Part shown: positions 1 to 5,224 of the stretch, in pieces | How the letters are laid out: each line of letters begins with the position of its first letter | Numbering within the stretch: the first letter of the stretch is position 1 | Assembly: GCA_049602715.1 (NCBI GenBank) | Contig: JBMYRX010000077.1 | Location: forward strand, 1-5,224 | Reading direction: 5' to 3' | From: GCA-2697345 sp049602715 | GTDB taxonomy: Bacteria > Pseudomonadota > Alphaproteobacteria > Rhodobacterales > Rhodobacteraceae | Length of the DNA stretch: 5,224 bases | Made by a program: the position numbers and the translations under genes | Notes under the pieces: generated by a model | Databases searched by the model: none | What the model saw: the letters and a program-made list of their open reading frames with translations, nothing else | Told to the model about the DNA's origin: nothing

Positions 1-1
1 A

Positions 2-955
2 ATTTTTAGTAAAGAATATAACATTCCTTCTCCTAAAAAGCCTTTGAAAATAGGGACCCGGGGGTCCCTACTGGCTGTGGCTCAAGCAGAAGAAGTTAGA
101 AACTGTCTTGCATCAGAATTTGGGTTACCGCTTAATGCATTTGAAATTGTAAAAATAACAACTAGTGGTGATTTAATAACTGACCGTCCATTAAAAGAGA
201 TAGGCGGGAAGGGATTATTTACCAAAGAAATTGAACATGAACTTCTTTTGGGAACTATTGATATTGCTGTGCATTCTATGAAAGATATGCCCGTCTTACA
301 GCCGTGTGGCCTTCAAATTGATACATATCTTCCTAGAGAAGATATAAGGGATGCTTTTTTATCATTTGAATATTCTTCGATAGATGATCTACCTAAGAAC
401 GCAATTTTAGGTACATCTAGCGTACGAAGACAAGCTCAAGTATTGAATTTTCGAAATGATTTGCAGGTTATTGATTTTCGTGGAAATGTTCAAACCCGAT
501 TGAAAAAACTAAGGTCTGGTATTGCCTTTGGGACCTTACTTGCGATGGCGGGTTTGAATCGTCTTCGGATTTCTGATGTACCAATTTTTCCCATTGAAAT
601 TGGTGATATGCTTCCAGCTGTTGCTCAAGGAGTAATAGGGATAGAGAGACGCGTGTCCGATTTATCTGCTGCTCATTTATTAGAAAGAATTAATGACTAT
701 AAAACAGAGAGAGTTTTGAGCTGTGAACGCGCGTATTTAAAAGCTCTTGATGGGTCTTGCCAGACGCCAATTGCAGGTTGTGCTATGCTCAAAAATGGTA
801 ATATTTATTTTAAAGCAGAAATTATAAAACCTGATGGAAGTCAAAAGCTGACTGAGTCCGGTATCTGTTTAGAAGAAGATGCTGAGGAGCTAGGCATTGA
901 ATTGGCTGAGCGGCTCCGATCAAAAGCACCTTCTGATTTTTTCTCTTGGTTATAA
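2..955 (+). CDS. hemC: Hydroxymethylbilane synthase (porphobilinogen deaminase), 5'-partial
   Basis: This cytosolic enzyme polymerises four porphobilinogens into hydroxymethylbilane in heme biosynthesis. Numbering from the TTG at 44, I see the IGTRGS motif (residues 3-8), GGKGLFTKEIE (54-64), HSMKDMP (77-83) with D81 matching the catalytic Asp of the family, the substrate-binding Arg motifs GTSSVRR (123-129) and RGNVQTRL (146-153), and DGSCQTPIAG (236-245), where C239 is the expected attachment site of the dipyrromethane cofactor. The 303 residues from TTG44 fit the family length. However, the frame stays open to base 2, no Shine-Dalgarno precedes the TTG, and homologues usually have a Leu just before IGTRGS, so the TTG is probably an internal Leu codon and the true start lies left of the window. 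The position usually held by Pro in IGTRGSP is Leu here. The gene converges on the next gene with a 13-base gap. The identification is very secure; only the start is uncertain. Confidence 0.96.
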   Translation: MFSKEYNIPSPKKPLKIGTRGSLLAVAQAEEVRNCLASEFGLPLNAFEIVKITTSGDLITDRPLKEIGGKGLFTKEIEHELLLGTIDIAVHSMKDMPVLQPCGLQIDTYLPREDIRDAFLSFEYSSIDDLPKNAILGTSSVRRQAQVLNFRNDLQVIDFRGNVQTRLKKLRSGIAFGTLLAMAGLNRLRISDVPIFPIEIGDMLPAVAQGVIGIERRVSDLSAAHLLERINDYKTERVLSCERAYLKALDGSCQTPIAGCAMLKNGNIYFKAEIIKPDGSQKLTESGICLEEDAEELGIELAERLRSKAPSDFFSWL

Positions 956-989
956 AGGTTCCTTTAAACTAAGGATCTGGGAGAACCTT
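955..989. terminator. Possible shared terminator hairpin between convergent genes
   Basis: A perfect 7-base inverted repeat, AAGGTTC (955-961) and GAACCTT (983-989), brackets the gap between the two convergent stop codons. A competing smaller stem, CCTT (961-964) with AAGG (971-974), lies inside its 21-base loop. There is no clear T-run on either side, and the right arm lies in the last codons of the leftward gene. It could act on both strands, but the large loop and missing T-tract make this only a possibility. Confidence 0.25.
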
Positions 990-2381
990 ACCTGGATTCA
1001 TAAGATTTTTTGGATCTAGAGCTATTTTAATTGAACGCATAACTTCCAAAGCCACAGGATCTTTTCTACGCGCCATACTTTTCTTTTTCGATAAGCCTAT
1101 TCCATGTTCTGCAGAGAAACTACCCCCTAGTTCTTGTGTGACCTCCTCAAGACGGTTAGTTAATTTATCAAACAATATCTCATCAAATTTAGTAGGGTAA
1201 ATAGCGTAGTGGATGTTGCCATCACCTAAATGAGCTACTGTTAATTCTCGTGAACCTGGGTCTATTTGTTGGATAATTACATCCATTTTCTCAATAAAAA
1301 TTGATATTTTTTCTAATGGAACAGCTACATCTGTTATTATTAGTGGTTCGTTCGTTATGGTAATCTCTGCGGACGCTTCCCTACGTTCCCACATCTCAAT
1401 CCGTTGTGATTCTGACTGCGCAATCACAGCATCTAAAAGTTCACCAGATATTAAAAGTTGTGATAAAATTTCTTCGATACTTTCCGTTAACACACTTTTC
1501 CCAGTGACTGGCGATATACTATCACCAGCTATAGTTGATCCTATTTCTAGCATTATATTCAGATCATAAAGTTTATCAAAAGGTGGTCGCGAATTAGGAA
1601 CTTTCTTAAGATGTGTTTCAATATAGTTCTTAGGCATATATTCAAAAGCTTCCACGGCTCCGCCTGTACTCTCCTGTAATATATTTAATACTTTTAGGGC
1701 ATTATTTAATGAGCTAGTAGCAATCATTGCCGTTGTGTAAGCAACTGGTTTGGGACTTAATTTTAAAACAGCCGCTGTTATAATGCCTAATGTGCCTTCG
1801 GCTCCTATAACTAAGTCTTTCAGGTCATAACCAGTATTATCTTTATGTAATTCACTCATTAAGTCCAATATTCGTCCGTCTGGCAGTACAACTTCAAGGC
1901 CCATACATAATGTTCGAGTATTTCCATATTTTAACACATTTGAGCCACCCGCGTTTGTTGACAGCACCCCTCCTATCATAGCCGATCCTTTTGCCCCAAA
2001 CGTTAGTGGAAATATTAGATCAAGCTCTTCGACAGCGCTATGCAAATCAGATAATTTAACTCCAGCATCAACTATGGCCGTCCGAGAGTGAATTTTGATT
2101 TTATGAATTTTATTCAGGCGCTCTAAGGATAACATGATGGAATTGTTTGCACTGGTTCCACCAGATAACCCAGTATTTCCTGAAATGGGGACTATAGCCA
2201 CCCCATTCTCGTAGCAAACTTTCAAGACCTTGCTTACTTCAAGTGTTGAACTTGGTTTAACAACTGCCAGTGGGGTCGATATATATTTTCCTGTCCAATC
2301 GCGTTTATACGAAGTGCAATCTTTACCTAAAAGAATATTTTCTTTACCCACTATGTCTCTAAGTATGAATTTTACGTCCAT
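969..2381 (-). CDS. FAD-linked dehydrogenase, GlcD / D-lactate / D-2-hydroxyglutarate dehydrogenase type
   Basis: A 470-residue flavoenzyme expected to oxidise a D-2-hydroxy acid to the 2-oxo acid, passing electrons to a quinone, cytochrome or flavoprotein acceptor. The N-terminal half is an FAD_binding_4 domain (about 35-210) with GNTGLSGGT (68-76) contacting the FAD, the glycine/Asn-rich IGGVLSTNAGGSN stretch (136-148), and GAEGTLGIIT (193-202). The C-terminal half is the FAD-oxidase_C domain, with the metal/substrate motif HLGDGNIH (384-391), EHGIGLSKK (425-433) and the closing NPGKVL (462-467). No signal peptide or membrane segment is visible. The ATG at 2381 is preceded by AAAGG nine bases upstream. 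The exact substrate cannot be fixed: D-lactate, D-2-hydroxyglutarate and glycolate enzymes share these motifs. The gene is intact and full length, convergent with hemC and divergent from the tRNA. Confidence 0.93.
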   Translation of the reverse strand: MDVKFILRDIVGKENILLGKDCTSYKRDWTGKYISTPLAVVKPSSTLEVSKVLKVCYENGVAIVPISGNTGLSGGTSANNSIMLSLERLNKIHKIKIHSRTAIVDAGVKLSDLHSAVEELDLIFPLTFGAKGSAMIGGVLSTNAGGSNVLKYGNTRTLCMGLEVVLPDGRILDLMSELHKDNTGYDLKDLVIGAEGTLGIITAAVLKLSPKPVAYTTAMIATSSLNNALKVLNILQESTGGAVEAFEYMPKNYIETHLKKVPNSRPPFDKLYDLNIMLEIGSTIAGDSISPVTGKSVLTESIEEILSQLLISGELLDAVIAQSESQRIEMWERREASAEITITNEPLIITDVAVPLEKISIFIEKMDVIIQQIDPGSRELTVAHLGDGNIHYAIYPTKFDEILFDKLTNRLEEVTQELGGSFSAEHGIGLSKKKSMARRKDPVALEVMRSIKIALDPKNLMNPGKVLPDP

Positions 2382-2409
2382 ATTTCTTTACCTTTATTAA
2401 TCTAATTTA

Positions 2410-2438
2410 ACTAAAACACTTGAATTTTGATATGGCAA
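2410..2438 (-). promoter_or_regulatory. Candidate sigma70-type promoter for the FAD-linked dehydrogenase
   Basis: Read on the minus strand there is TTGCCA (2438-2433, 5 of 6 to TTGACA), a 17-base spacer and TTTAGT (2415-2410, 4 of 6 to TATAAT). Transcription would start near 2403, giving a leader of about 22 bases that holds the AAAGG ribosome-binding site. Spacing and position are good, but such matches arise easily in AT-rich DNA. Confidence 0.35.
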
Positions 2439-2500
2439 TCCTTTGAATAAAATTTGACTTGACGTGTGTTAGAGGAGGCAATAGTGGATATTTGTATTGA

Positions 2501-2577
2501 GGCGGAGTAGCTCAGGTGGTTAGAGCAGCGGAATCATAATCCGCGTGTCGGGGGTTCAAGTCCCTCCTCCGCTACCA
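2501..2577 (+). tRNA. tRNA-Met (CAU), elongator type
   Basis: A full cloverleaf can be drawn. The acceptor stem is GGCGGAG (2501-2507) with CTCCGCT (G1 pairs with U72), the D stem is GCTC/GAGC, and the anticodon stem GCGGA/TCCGC carries loop ATCATAA with anticodon CAT at 2535-2537. The T stem GGGGG/CCCTC carries loop TTCAAGT, followed by discriminator A and an encoded CCA. The anticodon stem lacks the three G-C pairs next to the loop, and the first acceptor pair is not a C-A mismatch, so this is not the initiator tRNA. Elongator Met is preferred because the sequence resembles alphaproteobacterial tRNA-Met. A lysidine-modified tRNA-Ile2 also carries CAU and is the alternative. Upstream, TTGACTTGACG (2454-2464) could give a -35 element, but no good -10 follows. 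No terminator is visible just after the gene, so it may be co-transcribed with the RNA downstream. Confidence 0.96.
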
Positions 2578-2672
2578 AAAAACCTCAATTAAATAGACTA
2601 AATTTATTAATCACACCCGATTTATGGTGCTTTTAGAATATACTTTATCATGTTCATTTGTCAAAATTTGTA

Positions 2673-3250
2673 TGATCCGAGAGTGGTTTACTTGGTCCAA
2701 CTGAAAGTATTGAGGCACTGGATCAAGGACCGGGAACCCCTATCTAGGGGCGTGCGTTTCCGACCTCGGACTTTTAGTGTTGGGTTAGTAGATTCGTTGG
2801 CGCGGTGTTTTGTTTGTTACATATAATTTGAGGAAGCAGACATTTCTTGGGCTAAGCACCAAGGACCGTTATGCGGACGAAGCGGCTTTTTGTTGATGCA
2901 GCCAGTGTTTACGCAAAAAGCCTTCGACCTTGCAGAGCCTTAAATTCGGTGGCACATAAAATTTTACCAAACCGGTCGTTCATCAGAGTGGATCTCGGCG
3001 TATTCCTACCGCCCTTTCGTTGCGGTCGGTTGCAACTACCGATACGCGGGACGAAAGCGGTTTGGACATCAATCTGGTTGCGCGGGAACCCGGCAACTGA
3101 CGCAGTCGCCTCGTCACGCAAGGGTAGAGGTATCACCAGCCGAGTTGGTGGATATCTGAATGGTGTGTATCGAAGTGGTGGATGGGAATGTGGATGCGCC
3201 TCCGATCCATCCGACTGCTAAAGACATTCATCCCATGTGAATATATGGGA
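2673..3250 (+). ncRNA. Putative large structured non-coding RNA, about 575 nt, class unknown
   Basis: No credible protein is encoded here, while GC content jumps (71/120 in 3001-3120 against 16/60 in 3361-3420) and perfect helices are dense. 5' domain: 2676-2681 with 2765-2770, enclosing 2694-2698/2727-2731 and the arm 2731-2736/2757-2762, which stacks on 2737-2741/2746-2750. Middle: hairpin 2844-2850/2859-2865, and hairpin 2878-2892/2914-2926 with a 2-base bulge. Central domain: 8-bp helix 2967-2974/3058-3065 enclosing 2997-3000/3010-3013 and the long arm 3014-3057. Hairpin 3076-3085/3090-3098 with a GAAC loop. 3' domain: 3102-3108/3212-3218 closing a four-way junction. Several pairs are G-U when read on + (for example 2734-2759, 3025-3043, 3139-3145, 3186-3206) and would be C-A mismatches on the other strand, favouring + transcription. 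I see no tmRNA tag, RNase P, SRP or intron core motifs. TATACT (2639-2644) could be a -10, but no -35 is seen. Ends are approximate. Confidence 0.75.
3231..3250 (+). terminator. Terminal hairpin after the structured RNA, possible terminator
   Basis: TCCCATGT (3231-3238) pairs with ATATGGGA (3243-3250) around a GAAT loop, giving eight pairs including one G-U. It lies just after the 3' domain of the structured RNA. The only T-run nearby is five Ts at 3264-3268, thirteen bases past the stem, so it is not a canonical intrinsic terminator. It may instead be the last helix of the RNA or protect its 3' end. A competing stem, ATTCA (3226-3230) with TGAAT (3238-3242), uses the same bases. Confidence 0.3.
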
Positions 3251-3292
3251 ATAGTTCAAAGAATTTTTATGCTGTAAAGTAGACAAAAGCAC

Positions 3293-3320
3293 TTGAATTG
3301 ATTTAATATCCACATACGAT
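3293..3320 (+). promoter_or_regulatory. Candidate promoter for the oxygenase-glycosyltransferase pair
   Basis: TTGAAT (3293-3298, 4 of 6 to TTGACA) is followed after 16 bases by TACGAT (3315-3320, 4 of 6 to TATAAT). Transcription would begin near 3327 and leave a leader of about 120 bases before the ATG at 3449. One arm of a perfect 9-base inverted repeat falls in the spacer, which would suit a repressor site. In DNA this AT-rich the match alone is weak evidence. Confidence 0.3.
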
Positions 3321-3370
3321 AAATTAACATCTTTGAGTTTATTTTAATTGTGGATATCCAATAGATATCC
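3306..3370 (+). repeat. Overlapping inverted repeats upstream of the oxygenase gene
   Basis: ATATCCACA (3306-3314) and TGTGGATAT (3349-3357) form a perfect 9-base inverted repeat separated by 34 bases. The right arm overlaps a second perfect repeat, GGATATC (3352-3358) and GATATCC (3364-3370), which makes a 7-bp hairpin with loop CAATA. The two cannot form at once. They may be an operator pair, an attenuator-like switch or a chance product of AT-rich DNA. The rest of 3251-3448 shows nothing else I can name apart from the candidate promoter and the ribosome-binding site. Confidence 0.45.
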
Positions 3371-3448
3371 TGTCATATTAAATTAAGAATTGTGCCCTCA
3401 AAGCCAATTAAATATTTAAGAATAAATGTAAAAAAGTGGGAGTAAAAG

Positions 3449-4276
3449 ATGTCAATAAGCCCAACTATACTTAATAAAGACTATAATAGTTCGACGCTTT
3501 TTACCGAAAGATTTCAGGCTGAGTCTATTTTAATTAACAGCCCAAACGCTATTAATATGGGGTTATTACTCAAGAATCATTTAATAAACCTACTTAGCTT
3601 GCCCAATGATATAAATATTCCAGATATGGAGAATTTCCTAACCGAAGAACAAAAGGTCTATGATCCAATATTTGGGGTAAATAAAATAACAGAGCTATTA
3701 TACGATACCCCAAAAGAAATAACGGAGTGTTATTTTAAACTTCTAAAAGAGGATATTCGTCCGTCGGTTGGGATAGATTTCTACTATCAAGTTCAACCTA
3801 CAATTAGATTGCAAACGCCTCACGAAACGGCCAAGAAATTTTATCCCCTATTCCATTCAGATATACAATTTGGGCATCCGCCTTACGAATTCAATGTATG
3901 GCTTCCATTATCAGAACCGTCTCCAATTGAAGGACATGGTTTTGTTTTGTCAGCATTTGAAGAAAGTCACAGTTTATTTGATAATTATGGCTATGATATT
4001 TTAAAGATGAATAAAGATTCAAAGAGTTTATCAGGTAAACTTTATGAAAGTGCTATTGCACAAAATATGCCGTTGGGAGAAGTTTTGCTCTTTGATTCCA
4101 GGAAGTTCCACAGTACTATGCCGTTAAATCAGCACCTTAGAGCATCTTTAGATGTGAGGATAATTCCAAAAATAGCTCTCGAAACAGTTGACTATTTCTA
4201 TACTGGACTTGGCCGAAAAAAAGCAAGATTTGAACCAGGTCAAGCATACTCTTCGAATTCTATTGATGAAAGTTAA
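3449..4276 (+). CDS. Fe(II)/2-oxoglutarate-dependent oxygenase, PhyH/StrG-like
   Basis: A 275-residue soluble protein. The likely iron triad is H136 and D138 (FHSDIQFGHP, 135-144) with H221 (KFHSTMP, 219-225). R231 or R237 in RASLDVR (231-237) would bind 2-oxoglutarate. The stretch FNVWLPLS (148-155) after the HxD motif and the N-x4-R spacing after the distal His are typical of the phytanoyl-CoA hydroxylase-like double-stranded beta-helix group, including the StrG-like proteins of aminoglycoside and surface-glycan clusters. The first 100 residues are family-poor and mostly helical in character. The ATG at 3449 is preceded by GGGAG (3438-3442) at six bases, a good ribosome-binding site. The stop overlaps the start of the next gene, so the two are probably translationally coupled. 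The neighbour suggests a sugar, lipid or glycan precursor as substrate, but this is inference. The fold call is firm; the substrate is unknown. Confidence 0.85.
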   Translation: MSISPTILNKDYNSSTLFTERFQAESILINSPNAINMGLLLKNHLINLLSLPNDINIPDMENFLTEEQKVYDPIFGVNKITELLYDTPKEITECYFKLLKEDIRPSVGIDFYYQVQPTIRLQTPHETAKKFYPLFHSDIQFGHPPYEFNVWLPLSEPSPIEGHGFVLSAFEESHSLFDNYGYDILKMNKDSKSLSGKLYESAIAQNMPLGEVLLFDSRKFHSTMPLNQHLRASLDVRIIPKIALETVDYFYTGLGRKKARFEPGQAYSSNSIDES

Positions 4277-5224
4277 ACACTTAATACAGCTCTTTAGGGC
4301 GGCACCATTAAGTTTTTTGATAAAAACTAGTTATAAAATTTTAGGTAAGATAACTTTTACTCTAAAGAGTTTCTCTAACATCGTTTTGATTTCTACGTCT
4401 GATTTGGTAGGTTGGATACAACTTTCTTCCTTAAAAAAAAAAATTAATATAAGCCAAAATAATAAATCTTGGTGTAAGGATAGTTCCAAAGGTGTTGCCC
4501 TAGTTTGTCGAAATGGGGCTTATGGTAATGGTATCGACCCCTCTCTAGAGAAAATTCAACTTGATGATACCTTGGAACACGTTGGATATTCAGTTCAGAC
4601 TTTTATTTGGGATGATAGACGAAGTTTGTTCCGGGCACGAATAGACTTCATTAATCACATCGCTAAAATTAAACCTAACTTAATTATTTTTTCGTCTTAT
4701 AGTTTTCGTCGAAGGAACAAAAACCAACCTAGTAGGGAATTTATCAAAGAGGTTAAGAGAGTTTTCTCAGAAACAAAGTTTTGTGCTGTTTGGTGGGATA
4801 CGGCCAGTAAAAACTTTTGGAAAAATTTTCCGATTGAAGATCCCTTCGACCTTAATGTTATAATAGATAACCCCAAAATGACAGATGAGATAATAGCGGC
4901 AAGTGGGACTGTAAACTTTGATAATTTTTTATTTTTATTCCCACCATATGTGTACGGTCAACATTTTTATCCAGAGGATAAGGAAATTGATATTTTTTTT
5001 GGTGGACAAATTTCCGATTATCGGGACACTCGCAAACCCTTCATTGATTATTTGAGTCAGAACCAGCCAACCGCAGTGCTAAAGACTGATAATCGGATTT
5101 CCCATTTATCTTGGGAGAAATACTCAGAAATGATGCGAAAGTCAGCTATCATCCTAAACTTCAGTGAAAGTGTTGATACGCATCAATTTAAGGGACGAGC
5201 AATTGAGGCGCTTTTTTCACAAGG
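4266..5224 (+). CDS. CgeB-like glycosyltransferase, 3'-partial
   Basis: An open frame from the ATG at 4266 to the window end (319 codons visible) that overlaps the oxygenase stop by 11 bases. No separate Shine-Dalgarno is visible, consistent with translational coupling. After a Lys-rich N-terminal segment (1-75), GVALVCRNGAYGNG (76-89) starts a Rossmann-like domain. It continues with KPNLIIFSS, FCAVWWDTAS and FDLNVIIDNP, the layout of CgeB/GT4-like transferases in which a WD/D-rich strand precedes the acceptor-side domain. FFGGQISDYRDTR (244-256) opens the second domain, and YSEMMRKSAIILNFSES plus GRAIEALFSQ (310-319) match the C-terminal nucleotide-sugar-binding motif with a conserved Glu, as in Glyco_trans_1_2 proteins. 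The family transfers a sugar from an activated donor; the acceptor is unknown, but a surface glycan is likely. A run of 11 As (4433-4443) encodes part of KKK near residue 57 and is a slippage-prone spot. The end of the protein lies outside the window. Confidence 0.85.
   Translation, partial: MKVKHLIQLFRAAPLSFLIKTSYKILGKITFTLKSFSNIVLISTSDLVGWIQLSSLKKKINISQNNKSWCKDSSKGVALVCRNGAYGNGIDPSLEKIQLDDTLEHVGYSVQTFIWDDRRSLFRARIDFINHIAKIKPNLIIFSSYSFRRRNKNQPSREFIKEVKRVFSETKFCAVWWDTASKNFWKNFPIEDPFDLNVIIDNPKMTDEIIAASGTVNFDNFLFLFPPYVYGQHFYPEDKEIDIFFGGQISDYRDTRKPFIDYLSQNQPTAVLKTDNRISHLSWEKYSEMMRKSAIILNFSESVDTHQFKGRAIEALFSQ

Noticed and set aside
1357..1569. A 70-codon rightward frame inside the FAD-linked dehydrogenase gene
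   Set aside because: It lies fully antisense to a well-conserved gene and resembles no protein.
2471..2510. Strong Shine-Dalgarno AGAGGAGG followed by GTG and an 8-codon frame ending in the tRNA
   Set aside because: The peptide would overlap the mature tRNA and has no known counterpart; the purine-rich stretch is probably part of the tRNA upstream region.
2626..2860. GGTGCTT (2626-2632) complementary to AAGCACC (2854-2860)
   Set aside because: Seven bases over more than 200 nt, outside the GC-rich block, and it would break the local hairpin 2844-2865; probably chance.
2909..3136. A 75-codon leftward reading frame opposite the structured RNA
   Set aside because: Antisense to the helices, no recognisable motif, no ribosome-binding site; most likely a by-product of high GC.
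2871..3221. A 116-codon rightward reading frame in the GC-rich region
   Set aside because: Its translation is rich in Arg, Cys, Ser and Gly with no recognisable domain, no ribosome-binding site and no codon-use resemblance to the neighbours. The bases are better explained by RNA helices, and GC-rich DNA lacks stop codons by chance.
2673..3250. Identity as tmRNA, RNase P RNA, SRP RNA or a group II intron
   Set aside because: No tag-peptide frame or T-arm with CCA, no GAGGAAAGUC-type RNase P core, only a partial GGAAGCAG-like match (2831-2838) without the SRP apical context, and no domain V-like hairpin. Divergent forms cannot be fully excluded by eye.
2501..5224. CRISPR array, insertion sequence or integrase attachment duplication
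   Set aside because: No regularly spaced repeats, no transposase or integrase frame, and no second copy of the tRNA 3' end within the window.

Overview
The window looks like chromosomal DNA from an AT-rich, probably marine, alphaproteobacterium. The lineage call is an inference. It rests on the HemC sequence style (AMAGLNRL and DGSCQTPIAG motifs), on a tRNA-Met(CAU) resembling alphaproteobacterial elongator tRNAs as I remember them, and on the low GC of the protein-coding and intergenic DNA (16 of 60 bases are G or C in 3361-3420).

Left part (1-2381): the 3' part of hemC, the heme-pathway hydroxymethylbilane synthase, runs rightward and almost certainly starts before the window. It converges, with a 13-base gap, on a leftward gene for a GlcD/D-lactate/D-2-hydroxyglutarate-type FAD-linked dehydrogenase. 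Both are housekeeping-type genes. A weak hairpin may end both transcripts.

Middle part (2382-3448): a complete tRNA-Met(CAU) with encoded CCA is followed by about 870 bases without a credible protein gene. Roughly 2673-3250 is strikingly GC-rich for this DNA (71 of 120 bases in 3001-3120). It folds by hand into a dense set of perfect helices, several of them long-range and abutting without gaps: a 5' three-way junction, a central domain and a 3' four-way junction. I read it as a large structured non-coding RNA of about 575 nt on the + strand. I could not match it to tmRNA, RNase P RNA, SRP RNA or group I/II intron signatures. It is the most interesting object in the window. After it come about 200 AT-rich bases with inverted repeats and a candidate promoter for the next gene.

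Right part (3449-5224): two rightward genes overlap by 11 bases. They encode a PhyH/StrG-like Fe(II)/2-oxoglutarate oxygenase and a CgeB-like glycosyltransferase that runs off the window end. The pair looks like the start of a surface-glycan or glycosylated-metabolite cluster, so the tRNA and the large RNA sit at a junction between core genes and probable accessory genes. No integrase, insertion sequence or duplicated tRNA end is visible, so a genomic island is only a hypothesis.
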